64,000 nt of DNA from Vibrio syngnathi (GCF_002119525.1 NZ_CP017917.1:186001-250000); one strand, 5' to 3'; shown: positions 1 to 8,906, numbered from the stretch's first letter. Made by a program: numbers and translations. Notes: generated by a model not told the origin, from the sequence alone.

Positions 1-92
1 TAAGCGGCTGTTGTTAAAAAGCTTTATGATGTGTTCGCTTTAAAATCCAAAGGCTATCAGCCGTAATAGAAAGCCCCTCTACACCCATTCGC

Positions 93-338
93 TTACTCTT
101 TGGTCTGGTGACCTGTTTTCTGCACAAACTTTTGCATAGCCTCAGCGAAGGTTGTTGCCCCACCTTTAGCTTGAACCTGTACCACCTTATACCCCAATTT
201 TTCTAGTGCTTGGCGCTCTACTAAAACAGCGTCATCGTCTTGCTGGCTGCCCTGTGCTGGCTGATGAAGGTAACACCCTTCGAGTTGACCATCTTCGACC
301 AGTTGGTGGTGTTTCAGTGCATTGATATCAAAATTCAT
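93..338 (-). CDS. Small hypothetical protein (81 aa)
   Basis: This 81-residue reading frame starts with ATG and I do not recognise its family. The protein is soluble, rich in Gln and Lys, and has no signal peptide or membrane segment. Its middle reads QALEKLGYKVVQVQAKGG, which looks like a helix followed by a beta strand, and an amphipathic helix follows (FAEAMQKFVQK). The Shine-Dalgarno sequence is weak. It stands alone: the next gene on the same strand ends about 360 bases upstream. The composition looks like real protein, but the function is unknown. Confidence 0.6.
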   Translation of the reverse strand: MNFDINALKHHQLVEDGQLEGCYLHQPAQGSQQDDDAVLVERQALEKLGYKVVQVQAKGGATTFAEAMQKFVQKTGHQTKE

Positions 339-699
339 AATCAGTCTTTTCGTTTAAATGGGGATACCTGCGGCAAAGCCTGTAAGTATCGATAGTTTTC
401 TTGTTTGTACCATAAGGCATTTTAACCATAAAAAGCGAATCGAAAAACAGTAAACCAGTGGAATGTAATCGGGAGCTGTTAACCTCAGAAAAGGGATGAG
501 GTAATTGAGATCGTGCTAGCACGTTTTTGGACAGAACTTTGTCAGTGGTTTTGCTAAATTAGCAATTCATTAATAACTTGAGGTATGGCAAAGTGAAAAA
601 TTGTGAATTAAACCTCATTAGAATTGTTGTGTAAATCGGATAGATACCCTTGGGCATGCCCAGGGGTATCTACTTTATTTGTTCAAGTCACCCATGCGC
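339..699. other. Intergenic stretch with a near-perfect palindrome at 643-670
   Basis: No credible gene is visible here. At 643-670 lies a 28-base dyad whose arms (GATACCC and TGGGCA with their complements) pair completely except for one position. It sits about 30 bases beyond the stop of the Sel1 gene at 700 and could form that gene's transcript-end hairpin, but no strong U tract follows on the minus strand, so its role as an intrinsic terminator is uncertain. Confidence 0.5.
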
Positions 700-1188
700 T
701 TAAAGACACTTTTTGTAGTTGGACCGTACACATTCATGAGCAATTTTTTGGAGGTTTAATACATCTTTAGAAGTTAACTTAGTACTTAAAACTGATAGCA
801 TTCTATCACCGACAGAAGGGCCATTATTTAACTTTGAAACGTACCCCCAGACATATGCTTTTGAAAAATCTTGGGGAACACCTTTACCATCTTTATACAA
901 AGATCCTAAATGCAATTGAGCAATCGCAATACCTTGATTTGCAGAAAGCTCGTAATACTGACGTGCTAAAGTGAAATTTGATTTGTTCCAATCATTAATT
1001 CTGCCAATTTGAAATTGAGATAAAGCGTGATCGTTCTCTGCTGCCTGACTAAACAATTTTAATGCTTGTTCTTCATCTGACATCATTAACCCAATCGCTT
1101 CTTGATATATTTGCTCCGTAGAACGTTTAGTTTCAGCTAAAGCTGAAGTACAAAAACAAAGCAGGGTGACAAGTATACATTTATTCAT
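700..1188 (-). CDS. Secreted Sel1-repeat protein (162 aa)
   Basis: The protein begins with a clear Sec signal peptide (MNKCILVTLLCFCTSALA, cleavage after residue 18), so it is exported to the periplasm. After that come Sel1/TPR-like helical repeats, for example ALSQFQIGRI and AQLHLGSLYKDGKGVPQDF, the classic Sel1 pattern of G-x-G-V-x-x-D. A longer frame runs up to 1260, but the ATG at 1188 is preferred because it gives the signal peptide and follows a GTGG-type ribosome site. Sel1 proteins act as protein-interaction scaffolds; the partner here is unknown. The stop lies 30 bases from the palindrome at 643-670. The next gene upstream is the HEPN-like ORF on the same strand with a 65-base gap, so the two may be co-transcribed. 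Confidence 0.75.
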   Translation of the reverse strand: MNKCILVTLLCFCTSALAETKRSTEQIYQEAIGLMMSDEEQALKLFSQAAENDHALSQFQIGRINDWNKSNFTLARQYYELSANQGIAIAQLHLGSLYKDGKGVPQDFSKAYVWGYVSKLNNGPSVGDRMLSVLSTKLTSKDVLNLQKIAHECVRSNYKKCL

Positions 1189-1253
1189 ATTAACCACTCT
1201 CGTATGACTAACCCATAGACTTGGATATAAAAAATTAAATAGTTTTACAGGTG

Positions 1254-1850
1254 CTACCACGTACGTATCCCTGTCACACTCAAGGGGTACTCTCTTAATT
1301 TTTGTGGTTGATAGCTGGGGTGACCTAAGGTATTCGGATAATATCCGTTAGCTTGAATATCTCGCTCGATTTCTCGTGCAGACTTTATAAATAACTCAAA
1401 CAAGCGAAAATTTGGGCTCCTAAATGAAGCAGTTTGGAGCGAAGCAATTAGTAAGGCTGCTTCTTCATCGTCCAAAAATTCAGGTAATTCAACTTCAGCT
1501 GACTCCATGAGTGTTTTTCCATGTGCAAATGCGTCTCTCATTTCAAAACACTGTTTAGCTAACTGATAATTTCTAGACCCCAAATAATTTTTTAAATTTA
1601 CGTGGTTAAATAGCTTCTTGTGAAGTTCTTTCCTTTCTATCTTTAAGTCATTCCAGTTGTCTTCATAAATACTACCAAAGTGATTAATCATTGCTTCTAT
1701 GGAGAATGCAGTAAACGTAATCCCAGTTATACAGTGATGGTCTCGTTCCCAGTCCTCCTTTGCTCTTCTGGCTAATTCAAGTGATGTATTTGCAACCTTA
1801 AAGCAATCACAAGCCGATCTTGCTTGCATTTCAATGGATACTTTTTTCAT
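1254..1850 (-). CDS. HEPN-like hypothetical protein (198 aa)
   Basis: This soluble, mostly helical 198-residue protein is not recognised by name. Residues 105-110 read R-D-A-F-A-H, which fits the R-x4-6-H motif of HEPN domains, and it lies at the start of a helix after another helix rich in charged residues (about 60-100). HEPN proteins are often RNases of toxin-antitoxin, abortive-infection or stress systems, though many homologues have no proven nuclease activity. A first helix (residues 13-35) and a second (40-60, ITFTAFSIEAMINHFG) match the four-helix layout of the fold. No partner antitoxin is evident; the gene downstream encodes a secreted Sel1 protein. The family assignment rests on the motif and the predicted helices only. 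Confidence 0.6.
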   Translation of the reverse strand: MKKVSIEMQARSACDCFKVANTSLELARRAKEDWERDHHCITGITFTAFSIEAMINHFGSIYEDNWNDLKIERKELHKKLFNHVNLKNYLGSRNYQLAKQCFEMRDAFAHGKTLMESAEVELPEFLDDEEAALLIASLQTASFRSPNFRLFELFIKSAREIERDIQANGYYPNTLGHPSYQPQKLREYPLSVTGIRTW

Positions 1851-1979
1851 ATTAACCTACAAATGTAGCACTACTAAATTGATAATTTCATTGCCGAACG
1901 TAGAAATCTCATGATGTTTCTTTAGTGTGATTCTACTAAATATTATCATTTATTAACAATTGGTTACGGATAAAACTAA

Positions 1980-2147
1980 TTTAATATTTTAGTTCGAGGT
2001 AAGGAGATCGCGCGCAAACTTGGAACTACAGCGAGGTTGTATGGCGCTGATAGATACGTCGAATTTCCCCCCGTGATACAGCTCGGGGGTTTACAACGAA
2101 CACCATTAGAAAAATGGATAACTTTTAGTAAGGCAAAACCCAATTAA
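1980..2147 (+). pseudogene. Open frame without a start codon, likely a decayed gene fragment
   Basis: From the stop at 1977-1979 to the TAA at 2145-2147 there is an open frame of about 55 codons with protein-like composition (for example GKEIARKLGTTARLYGADRY and LQRTPLEKWITFSKAKPN) but no ATG, GTG or TTG near its beginning. It therefore looks like the 3' end of a gene whose 5' part is gone. I do not recognise the family. It lies in an AT-rich spacer next to the unusual accessory genes at 700-1850. Confidence 0.35.
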
Positions 2148-2165
2148 CAGGATATGAGTGAGTAT

Positions 2166-2243
2166 TTACTCTGTCTGATAATAGGGCAAAAACGAGTTAC
2201 AGCCACCCGCCAGAGCTTCTTCGAATTGTGCTTTGAAATCCAA
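2166..2243 (-). pseudogene. Second short gene-like fragment (26 codons)
   Basis: On the minus strand a TTG-initiated frame of 26 codons encodes a protein-like tail containing FKAQFEEALAGGCNSF and ending in YYQTE. No Shine-Dalgarno sequence precedes the TTG and an in-frame TAG lies six codons upstream of it. It is most simply read as another 3' gene remnant facing the one at 1980-2147. It could instead be a very small gene. Confidence 0.3.
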
Positions 2244-2264
2244 CGAACATTTAACCTATCCGAA

Positions 2265-2304
2265 GACGACGTTAAGTTCCTTTTATTTGTATTTTAACGT
2301 CGTC
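2265..2304. repeat. Perfect 11-bp inverted repeat downstream of the amylase gene
   Basis: GACGACGTTAA at 2265-2275 is repeated in inverse at 2294-2304 with an 18-base loop rich in A and T. It lies 28 bases beyond the stop of the amylase gene at 2332, where a transcript-end structure would be expected, but no U tract follows on the minus strand. It may be a Rho-independent-like end, an mRNA-stabilising hairpin or a boundary of the decayed accessory patch. Confidence 0.55.
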
Positions 2305-2331
2305 ATTGCTAGTTGCTTTTAGATCGGTTGA

Positions 2332-4098
2332 TTAAAGGGTTAACACCCAAGCGAAAGCGGCTAGGGGTTTTAATTCTGCACTCAAGTAACCTATGCCACT
2401 TTCCACATACAGCGTCTGTTGTTGGACGCCTTCAATATGTTCTTTGAGCGTATAGCTTCCGTCAGCGATGCCTAGTTTTTGAATAACCTCTGCCGTCACC
2501 TTCAACTGAATGTGGTCTGTTTTGCTTTGGCTGAAGTTAGTCGCGGCGATAATCAGTTCTTGGTTATCAAAACGCAAGAAAGCATAAACAGAATCACTTA
2601 GCTGATTGGATTGGTGTAAATCTTGGTACGCTCCGGTCATCGATGAATGGTTCAGTGAAAACGTCATCACTTGTTGGTAGAAGAGTCTGAGCTGCTTTTC
2701 ATCATCGTTGAGCTGCCCACCATCGAACTTTCCTCCGTTCATCCATTTTTGATGTTGAGGAACACCGATGTAGTCAAATATAGACGTGCGAGAAGGTTGC
2801 CCAAAGCCTGCGTTCTCCGCGCCCGATTCGCCGACTTCTTGCCCGAAGTAAATCATGGTGGGAGAGCTACTTAATAGCGCACTGACTAACATGGCGGGTT
2901 TCGCTATGTGAGGGTTACCAATAAACTCTGGAGACGCGACACGCTGCTCATCGTGGTTGTCTAAGAAGTGCATCATGTGGTGTTCGATGTCCATCATTTG
3001 ATGTTGGATCTCAGGGATGATTGCCGTTGAAGCCTTACCTTGCATGATTGCTTTTAGGCCGTCATAAAGATCGACTTTGTCATACAGGTAGTCCATTTTA
3101 CCTAAGCGAATGTAATCACGATAAAGGTGCGGTTGATACACTTCCGCCATCAAAAAGGCGTCTTGATTCTTTACTTTGATTGATGAATTGAGATAGCTCC
3201 AGAATTCGACCGGTACCATTTCTGCCATATCGTAGCGAAATCCATCAACGCCTTTTTCTAACCAATATAAGGCGATATCTCGAAACTTAACCCATGAATC
3301 CGGCACATCAACGCACTGCCAGAAATGGTAGTGGGCGAGGTGATCACGCGTTGCGTAATCACTCGGTAACTCGGGGAAGTCTTTTGAATCGTCTGGTCGC
3401 ACGCCATAGTTAATCTTTACGGTTTCATACCAATCGTCGAAGTTAGGTTTGCTCAAGCGCGATCCGTTTCCTGTCCATTTGGCTGGGGATTCAACAAACG
3501 GTGAGGCCAAACTCGGGTGTTGTTCGCCACCAAGAGGAATGAACGCAGGTTCGATCTCGGGCAGTTCAAATACGCTGTCAGGGATGTAATAAAAGTTATT
3601 GTTGCGATGATACTCAACCGTCGTGTCATCTTGATCGCCAAAGTCACGCACGCCTTCTGGGTTATTTAAGCCTTGGTAATTTCGGGCAATGTGGTTAGGG
3701 ACGATATCAATGATGACTTTCAAACCATTGTCATGGCTTCTTTTGATCAAGGCTTCGAATTCCTGTAAACGCTGCGCTGGGTTGTCAGCAAGATCTGGGT
3801 TTACGGAGTAGTAATCTTTGACGGCATAAGGTGAGCCAGCCCGTCCTTTTACAACGCTCGGATGATCGTCTGAGATGCCGATGTGCTTGTAGTCGTTGAT
3901 CACTGCATGATGTGGTACTCCGGTGTACCAAATATGAGTGATGCCGAGATCTCTAATTTCTGTCAGCGCTTTATTGGTGAAGTCACTGAACTTGCCCACG
4001 CCATTTTGTTCAATGGTTCCCCAAGGTGTGTTCTGTGTATTTTGATTGCCGAACAAACGGGTAAAAACTTGATAGATTGAATGTTTCTTGTTGTACAT
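2332..4098 (-). CDS. GH13 alpha-amylase family glycosidase, cytoplasmic
   Basis: This 588-residue protein hydrolyses or rearranges alpha-1,4-glucans. The GH13 signature regions are intact: DIVPNH at 131-136, GFRYD with the nucleophile Asp290, FLMAEVYQP with the acid/base Glu319, and FLDNHDEQR with the transition-state Asp383. An unusually long insert between about residues 140 and 265 separates the first two regions. There is no signal peptide, so it should act in the cytoplasm on maltodextrins brought in by a transporter. It lies downstream of the pullulanase lipoprotein on the same strand, 273 bases away and behind that gene's terminator, so it probably has its own promoter. The exact GH13 subfamily cannot be set by eye. 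Confidence 0.9.
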   Translation of the reverse strand: MYNKKHSIYQVFTRLFGNQNTQNTPWGTIEQNGVGKFSDFTNKALTEIRDLGITHIWYTGVPHHAVINDYKHIGISDDHPSVVKGRAGSPYAVKDYYSVNPDLADNPAQRLQEFEALIKRSHDNGLKVIIDIVPNHIARNYQGLNNPEGVRDFGDQDDTTVEYHRNNNFYYIPDSVFELPEIEPAFIPLGGEQHPSLASPFVESPAKWTGNGSRLSKPNFDDWYETVKINYGVRPDDSKDFPELPSDYATRDHLAHYHFWQCVDVPDSWVKFRDIALYWLEKGVDGFRYDMAEMVPVEFWSYLNSSIKVKNQDAFLMAEVYQPHLYRDYIRLGKMDYLYDKVDLYDGLKAIMQGKASTAIIPEIQHQMMDIEHHMMHFLDNHDEQRVASPEFIGNPHIAKPAMLVSALLSSSPTMIYFGQEVGESGAENAGFGQPSRTSIFDYIGVPQHQKWMNGGKFDGGQLNDDEKQLRLFYQQVMTFSLNHSSMTGAYQDLHQSNQLSDSVYAFLRFDNQELIIAATNFSQSKTDHIQLKVTAEVIQKLGIADGSYTLKEHIEGVQQQTLYVESGIGYLSAELKPLAAFAWVLTL

Positions 4099-4153
4099 AC
4101 TTATATTCCATCTTGAGAAGTGGAGGTGTAGGGCTTTGTCGTTGAAGCTGTGC

Positions 4154-4207
4154 TAGACGTTATGTTTGATATAGACGTTATATTTGGTATAGAAGTTATC
4201 GTTAAGA
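4154..4207. repeat. 18-bp tandem repeat, about three copies
   Basis: The spacer between the pullulanase and amylase genes carries three consecutive 18-base units beginning TAGACGTTATGTTTGATA. The second copy differs at two positions and the third has diverged further. It lies in the probable 5' untranslated or promoter region of the amylase gene. Confidence 0.7.
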
Positions 4208-4296
4208 GGCTAGCTCAATCAGAATGCGGCTTTATCCTCCTTGGGTAAGAAAGTCGGGGCGTAGTTGCTGTGGTATGTGAGCGGCTGCTCAAAAAA

Positions 4297-4321
4297 GGGG
4301 AGGTTAATACCTCCCCCTCGC
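4297..4321 (-). terminator. Intrinsic terminator of the pullulanase gene
   Basis: On the minus strand a GC-rich 8-base stem (GGGGAGGT at 4297-4304 with ACCTCCCC at 4309-4316) has a 4-base loop and is followed by six U residues (the A run at 4291-4296). It is placed 55 bases beyond the pullulanase stop. Confidence 0.9.
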
Positions 4322-4371
4322 TCTTCCCCAAAAAAACAGGCTCGTCTGTGATGATTATGTGAATGTGAAGC

Positions 4372-7300
4372 TTATTGTTTCGTCACAGATACCACGGCTT
4401 TTTCTGCGCTGTCATTGAGTTGATGAATCGCATTCAGTGTGAATGTGTAGTTGCCGGCTTCGGTTACATTCAACTTACAGTCGCCTTCGCTGCCAATGTT
4501 GATCGAGCCCTGAGCTAAGTCGACGGAGTGACAGCCAATATCCAAGATACCCCAAGTAGAACCGCCAAACTTGAAGCCATATTCACCCACAGCCAAAGCG
4601 CCAGTGACAGAGTAAACGCCGTTACCAACGAAGTTCATCGCCCAAGCGTCCGTCGGGTTCCATCCGTTCATTGCACCACGTACATAGACGGTCGTTTTGC
4701 CATATGGCGGAATCTTAGATACGTCCTTTTGTGAGTTATCAACCGATAACCCAGCACCTTGTGATGCGCCTTGAGTTTGCACAAACACAGCGGTGGTTAA
4801 TGGCGGTACGGTGAAAGTCTCAGCGGAAAAGGTGGCGCCTTTCACGATGTCATCGGCAGAGTTCTGCTGAATGGTATGGAGTGTAAAGCCCGTTGCTCCC
4901 GTGATCTTGAACGATTGAGATTTACTCGTTGAGTTTATAACAACCACAATCGCATCAGCGGTAGTATCTAGGTCTTTGCCCGTGGAGATTCCGTCATCAA
5001 TAGACATCACGATCAGGCCTTCGATTTGATCTTTGCCTACATTGCGGAAGTCGACACGCTTCATGACTTCTTCTGCTGTGTCTAAGCGGAACAGTTCACT
5101 TGAGCTGCGGATTTTTAATAGCTCTAGGAATTGCTGCTTGGTTAGGTCAATGTCTTCTTTTACTGGTTTAGCCGTGCTGTCGGCAATGATGGTTTTGATG
5201 AGTTCCCAGTTGGCACCATCTTTGTCTTCACGAGGTAAGCCAACATTCCAGTTATTGCCAGTACCATCAAACATCACACGGTTGTACCAATCGCCAGAGT
5301 CGTAAGAATCACGCTGCATCGATTTAGAACGTAACAGTTCAGAACCCATGTGTATGAACGGGATGCCTTGACCCAACATGACGGTCGAGAGCGATACCGA
5401 CTGCATACGAGCGCGTTCTGCAGAGCTTGTACCTTCGGCGATTTTGTAAGCGTTGTTATCCCAAAGCGTTTGGTTATCGTGCTTGGAAACGTAAGAGATG
5501 TTCTCTGACGGCATTTTGGTGTAGCCAGCGGGTGCGCCGTTGTAGTCGACGTTTTTGCCCAGTTTGGTATCGCCTTTGTAATCCAGTAATACGTATTCGG
5601 CTAGGTTCCCCGCCATGCCTAAGCGCACAAGATCTTGGTTGTGTAAACGACCGTTGACTGAATCTTGATCAACTTTGGTCTCTTCGTTGGCAAACGCGGC
5701 GTTACCGAAGCCTTGGTTAAAACGAAGTGGATGCTTACCTTCAGAGTCGACACCGCCATCAAATGGGCTACCGCCTCGCACTGCATCACGCAAACGGTCA
5801 GAGAAGGTGCCAATTTCGGTGCCTGCCATGTTGATCTGGTTGGCTTGCTCGAAGCGAGCGTTGTTTGCTACTTCGCCAAAGTCCCAACCTTCGCCATAGA
5901 ACAGGGTGTTTGGGTCGATCTTGCGCACTTCTTTCAATGCTTCAACCATTACACTTTTTGGCTGGTGGCCCATTAAATCAAAACGAAAACCATCAACCTT
6001 ATAGTCGTCAGCCCATACCTTGAGTGAGTCGACCATCAACTTACCCATCATTAGGTTTTCAGTTGCGGTGTTATCACAACACGTTGAGCTTTCCACGCCA
6101 CCTGTGTTCACATTCAGGCGGTGATAATACCCAGGGACGATCTTATCCAGTACGGACTTATCGTTCACGCCAGACGCATTGGTATGGTTATAAACCACGT
6201 CCATGATCAGTTTAAGATCCATTTCGTGCGCAGCTTTAACCATTTGACGGAATTCAAGAATACGCTTTGAACCGTTAGGATCTGTCGCGTAACTTCCCTC
6301 AGGAACGGTGTAATGAAATGGGTCGTAGCCCCAGTTGAAACTATCAAGCATACGCAGATCGTTCATTAGAGCTTGGGCATCGCCTGTTGAAGAGTTATAG
6401 CTGTTGAGTACGGTTTCGATGGTTTTGTTTTCATCTTCGGTGCCACATAAAGTCGCCGTTGGTTTTACGTTACAGAGTTTGCCGACGGTGTCGGTGATAT
6501 CCACGCGGCTCGCGTCATCTTCATTGATGGTGGCGATATCGAATGCAGGTAAGATATGAAGCGTGGTTAAGCCGGCATCTTTCAGAGCTTTCAAGTGTTT
6601 GACTGATTCACGGTCAGGTTCTGTTAGCGCTAGGTACTTGCCGTTTAAGTTCGCGGTACCTAACTTATCACTGAAGCTAAAATCACGAAGGTGTGATTCG
6701 TACAGTACGTGGTCTTCGTCTTTCTTCACCGTTGGGCGCTTATATCCAGCCCAACCTTGTGGCATCAGTGTTGCTTCATCAAGGTCAATCACTTGAGAGT
6801 ATGCTGAATTCTTCGACAAGCCGAGTGAGTATGGGTCGGTCACAAGGCGAGTTTCGATATTACCAGTGGTTGGGTGGTAGACCTTCACTTGGTAACGGTA
6901 ATAACTGTTCACGGCGTTAGAAATTGAATCCGTTGCCCAAATGCCTGATTCCAAGTTTTCGGTCATTGGGAGCACTTTAGAACTTTGTCGGTCTTCGCTG
7001 TAGAGGACGAGTTCAACATCTTGCGCGGTAGGGGCCCAAAGCTTGAAGGTCGTCGTGCTGCCTTCCACAATCGCCCCGAGTGTTTCTCCGATTGCGTTAC
7101 CGGCCTCTTCGTTGGCAAATACAGCATCAAGTACGCCGGGCTTTTGAACTTCAGTTGAAGAGATAACGTCGCCATTCGCATTATACGCAACAACAATGAT
7201 CTGAGATTTCAAAATGGTGCGCAGTGTCCTGTCGTCAACATCGATTGATAAAGCGGGTAGGCTTGCTAGGTGACGGAAACGTTCTTTTAATGCAGAGGAT

Positions 7301-8085
7301 AGGGTGCCATCTTTTTTGAGTTCAACGGCCTGCCCACCGACGATCGCCTTGTCATCGTTTATCGTGATGCTGTTATCGAGCGCGTAGAACAACTTGAGAG
7401 AATCGGCACCGTCTGCTGCTTCCCAAGCGATTGTGTTTGAGTCTAACCAATGTGCCTTCTGGCCATCAATCTTAACTGGGCGTTCTGAAATCGGTTCGTA
7501 GTACAACGCGCTGCTGCCATGGAAACCGAATACAGATTGAGATTGACTCAGTTTGGTGAGATCAATTTTCGAGTTTGCGCTGCCAAACGCTTTATCGCCG
7601 CCATTATGCAAGATGAAGTTCATACACTTATGAGGGTCGGATGCATCTGGGTCGACTTTCAATACGTAGTAGGCGCCGTAGGTATCATTGATGCCCTTGA
7701 ATTCATAAGGTACATCCCAGTCAGTCCCATTGTTACCTAATCCCATGCCGACTAAGTCAGTGCTCGTACAACCTTCGCCATTCCAAAGGTGAAGCCCCCA
7801 GCCGTCGTAGGTCGAGCCAGAAGCGCGAGCCGCTGCAACATCTCGTTTGTAATAAATAACAACTTCGTTTTCAGCGGCTTTATATAGACTATTGCTGTCA
7901 GAGTTTGTTTTGCTAGTGTCGCTTCCACAGCCTGCTACCAAGGTCGCGGTGACGATAGGCAATATCGCCTTGGCTAAAGCTGAACGTTTGAAGCTGTTTG
8001 TTTGCGCAATATTGAAGCTCTTTGTTTTTGCAATCTTCAAGGCACTTTGTAGAATCTCGTGTTTATTGGTATTTATTTCGTTCAC
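4372..8085 (-). CDS. pulA: Pullulanase-type alpha-1,6-glucosidase, outer-membrane lipoprotein
   Basis: This 1237-residue secreted debranching enzyme cleaves alpha-1,6 bonds of pullulan, starch or glycogen outside the cell. A lipobox (LVAGC, Cys53, followed by Gly-Ser-Asp) marks it as a lipoprotein. Next come an N-terminal CBM41-like pullulan-binding domain (about 73-200), linker beta domains, a CBM48-like domain (about 330-420) and the GH13 barrel: FNWGYDP at 583-589, DVVYNH at 629-634, GFRFDLMGH with nucleophile Asp703, GEGWD with Glu732, and SKHDNQ with Asp870. The C-terminal part (about 1130-1237, with VYVRGAMNGWNPTD) looks like a further starch-binding beta domain. The N region before the hydrophobic core is about 39 residues long and contains two copies of an octapeptide-like unit. 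No MalT box could be assigned with confidence upstream. Confidence 0.93.
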   Translation of the reverse strand: MNEINTNKHEILQSALKIAKTKSFNIAQTNSFKRSALAKAILPIVTATLVAGCGSDTSKTNSDSNSLYKAAENEVVIYYKRDVAAARASGSTYDGWGLHLWNGEGCTSTDLVGMGLGNNGTDWDVPYEFKGINDTYGAYYVLKVDPDASDPHKCMNFILHNGGDKAFGSANSKIDLTKLSQSQSVFGFHGSSALYYEPISERPVKIDGQKAHWLDSNTIAWEAADGADSLKLFYALDNSITINDDKAIVGGQAVELKKDGTLSSALKERFRHLASLPALSIDVDDRTLRTILKSQIIVVAYNANGDVISSTEVQKPGVLDAVFANEEAGNAIGETLGAIVEGSTTTFKLWAPTAQDVELVLYSEDRQSSKVLPMTENLESGIWATDSISNAVNSYYRYQVKVYHPTTGNIETRLVTDPYSLGLSKNSAYSQVIDLDEATLMPQGWAGYKRPTVKKDEDHVLYESHLRDFSFSDKLGTANLNGKYLALTEPDRESVKHLKALKDAGLTTLHILPAFDIATINEDDASRVDITDTVGKLCNVKPTATLCGTEDENKTIETVLNSYNSSTGDAQALMNDLRMLDSFNWGYDPFHYTVPEGSYATDPNGSKRILEFRQMVKAAHEMDLKLIMDVVYNHTNASGVNDKSVLDKIVPGYYHRLNVNTGGVESSTCCDNTATENLMMGKLMVDSLKVWADDYKVDGFRFDLMGHQPKSVMVEALKEVRKIDPNTLFYGEGWDFGEVANNARFEQANQINMAGTEIGTFSDRLRDAVRGGSPFDGGVDSEGKHPLRFNQGFGNAAFANEETKVDQDSVNGRLHNQDLVRLGMAGNLAEYVLLDYKGDTKLGKNVDYNGAPAGYTKMPSENISYVSKHDNQTLWDNNAYKIAEGTSSAERARMQSVSLSTVMLGQGIPFIHMGSELLRSKSMQRDSYDSGDWYNRVMFDGTGNNWNVGLPREDKDGANWELIKTIIADSTAKPVKEDIDLTKQQFLELLKIRSSSELFRLDTAEEVMKRVDFRNVGKDQIEGLIVMSIDDGISTGKDLDTTADAIVVVINSTSKSQSFKITGATGFTLHTIQQNSADDIVKGATFSAETFTVPPLTTAVFVQTQGASQGAGLSVDNSQKDVSKIPPYGKTTVYVRGAMNGWNPTDAWAMNFVGNGVYSVTGALAVGEYGFKFGGSTWGILDIGCHSVDLAQGSINIGSEGDCKLNVTEAGNYTFTLNAIHQLNDSAEKAVVSVTKQ

Positions 8086-8462
8086 GTTTTGATATCCATA
8101 TTTTTTACGAAGATGAATATCCTAGGCTTAAGGATGCTCCACTATTTGTGACGCTTATGTATTAAGTTATTTTTAATCCGTAAAAATAGGAAACCTAGTG
8201 TCGATATCACGGATTGTGGTGGTTAACGCGCTTTTTTATTGGTTCAATAGCTCATAAAATACAGTTGGTTAGCCATAGGCGTAGAAGATAGGAGTAGTAG
8301 CTAAGGGTGATAACTACGCCTTATTTATGTGAGCTTAGTGGCACTTCACTCGCAGGTTGTTTTTTCTATCAAAAAAAGTTTGTAATCATTCGCCTCAAAT
8401 AGCCTTAGTGAGTCTTTAATGTGGAATGGTGACGCTATGTTGTTCATTATCCAAAGGAGTTG
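8086..8462. other. Divergent promoter region, pulA / DUF1294 gene
   Basis: This 377-base AT-rich spacer must hold the promoters of the leftward pullulanase gene and the rightward DUF1294 gene. I see short GGATG-like words near 8129 that might be MalT half-sites, but not a convincing tandem array. No small gene or intrinsic terminator is evident. Confidence 0.4.
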
Positions 8463-8852
8463 ATGTTGTCTTCATCTATTCAAATCGCTATTACTTATCT
8501 GTTATTAGTAGCGGTATCTGCGTTGTTTTCAGAAAGTTCAAAATCGCTCTTGGTGTGGTATTTAGTTATCGGAATAGTGACGTTTTTTGTGTACGCGAAG
8601 GACAAGAGAGCGGCAATCAATGGTAGTTGGCGTGTACCAGAGAAAACTCTGCATATTTTTTCTGTTGCTGGTGGTTGGTTAGGGGCGTTAATTGCTCAAG
8701 ATAAACTGCGTCATAAAACGCAGAAGCAACCATTTAGATTTGTATTTTTTGTGACGGTGTCACTTAATGTTGTGGCTTTTGTCTGGACGTTAACACCGAG
8801 CGGGCAGGCGACATTTGGTCAATGGCTAAGTGAGATTATTAAGCTCTTTTAA
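8463..8852 (+). CDS. DUF1294 family inner-membrane protein
   Basis: This 129-residue protein has about four membrane segments. It carries the DUF1294 signature: YAKDKRAA near residue 46, then RVPEKTLHIFSVAGGWLGAL, then RHKTQKQPF. The function of this small membrane family is unknown. The ATG at 8463 follows an AAAGGAG ribosome site; a TTG directly before it is also in frame but is not needed. It is monocistronic and convergent with the LysE gene. Confidence 0.85.
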   Translation: MLSSSIQIAITYLLLVAVSALFSESSKSLLVWYLVIGIVTFFVYAKDKRAAINGSWRVPEKTLHIFSVAGGWLGALIAQDKLRHKTQKQPFRFVFFVTVSLNVVAFVWTLTPSGQATFGQWLSEIIKLF

Positions 8853-8859
8853 AGAAACG

Positions 8860-8887
8860 GATGGTTAGCACCGGTGTACTAACCATC
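8860..8887. terminator. Hairpin between convergent genes
   Basis: GATGGTTAG at 8860-8868 pairs perfectly with CTAACCATC at 8879-8887 around a 10-base loop, in the 54-base gap between the two convergent genes. No clear U tract follows on either strand, so the position argues for a transcript-end structure more than the sequence does. Confidence 0.55.
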
Positions 8888-8906
8888 AATAGATAAAGTA
8901 AGTCGA

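Noticed and set aside
1..66. Protein-like tail (AAVVKKLYDVFALKSKGYQP) ending in TAA at 64-66
   Set aside because: The same frame has a TAA at 1-3 and no start codon follows, so a partial gene entering from the left is not supported. It may be a remnant.
2160..2304. Integron attC-like site around the inverted repeat
   Set aside because: The arms lack the core-site pattern of vibrio attC repeats, and no cassette array or integrase is near.
5665..5976. Plus-strand ORF of 103 codons inside pulA
   Set aside because: It is antisense to conserved catalytic-domain codons and is explained as a shadow of that gene.
8105..8140. GGATG/AGATGA words upstream of pulA as MalT boxes
   Set aside because: They do not show the spacing and orientation of a MalT array; too weak to list as sites.
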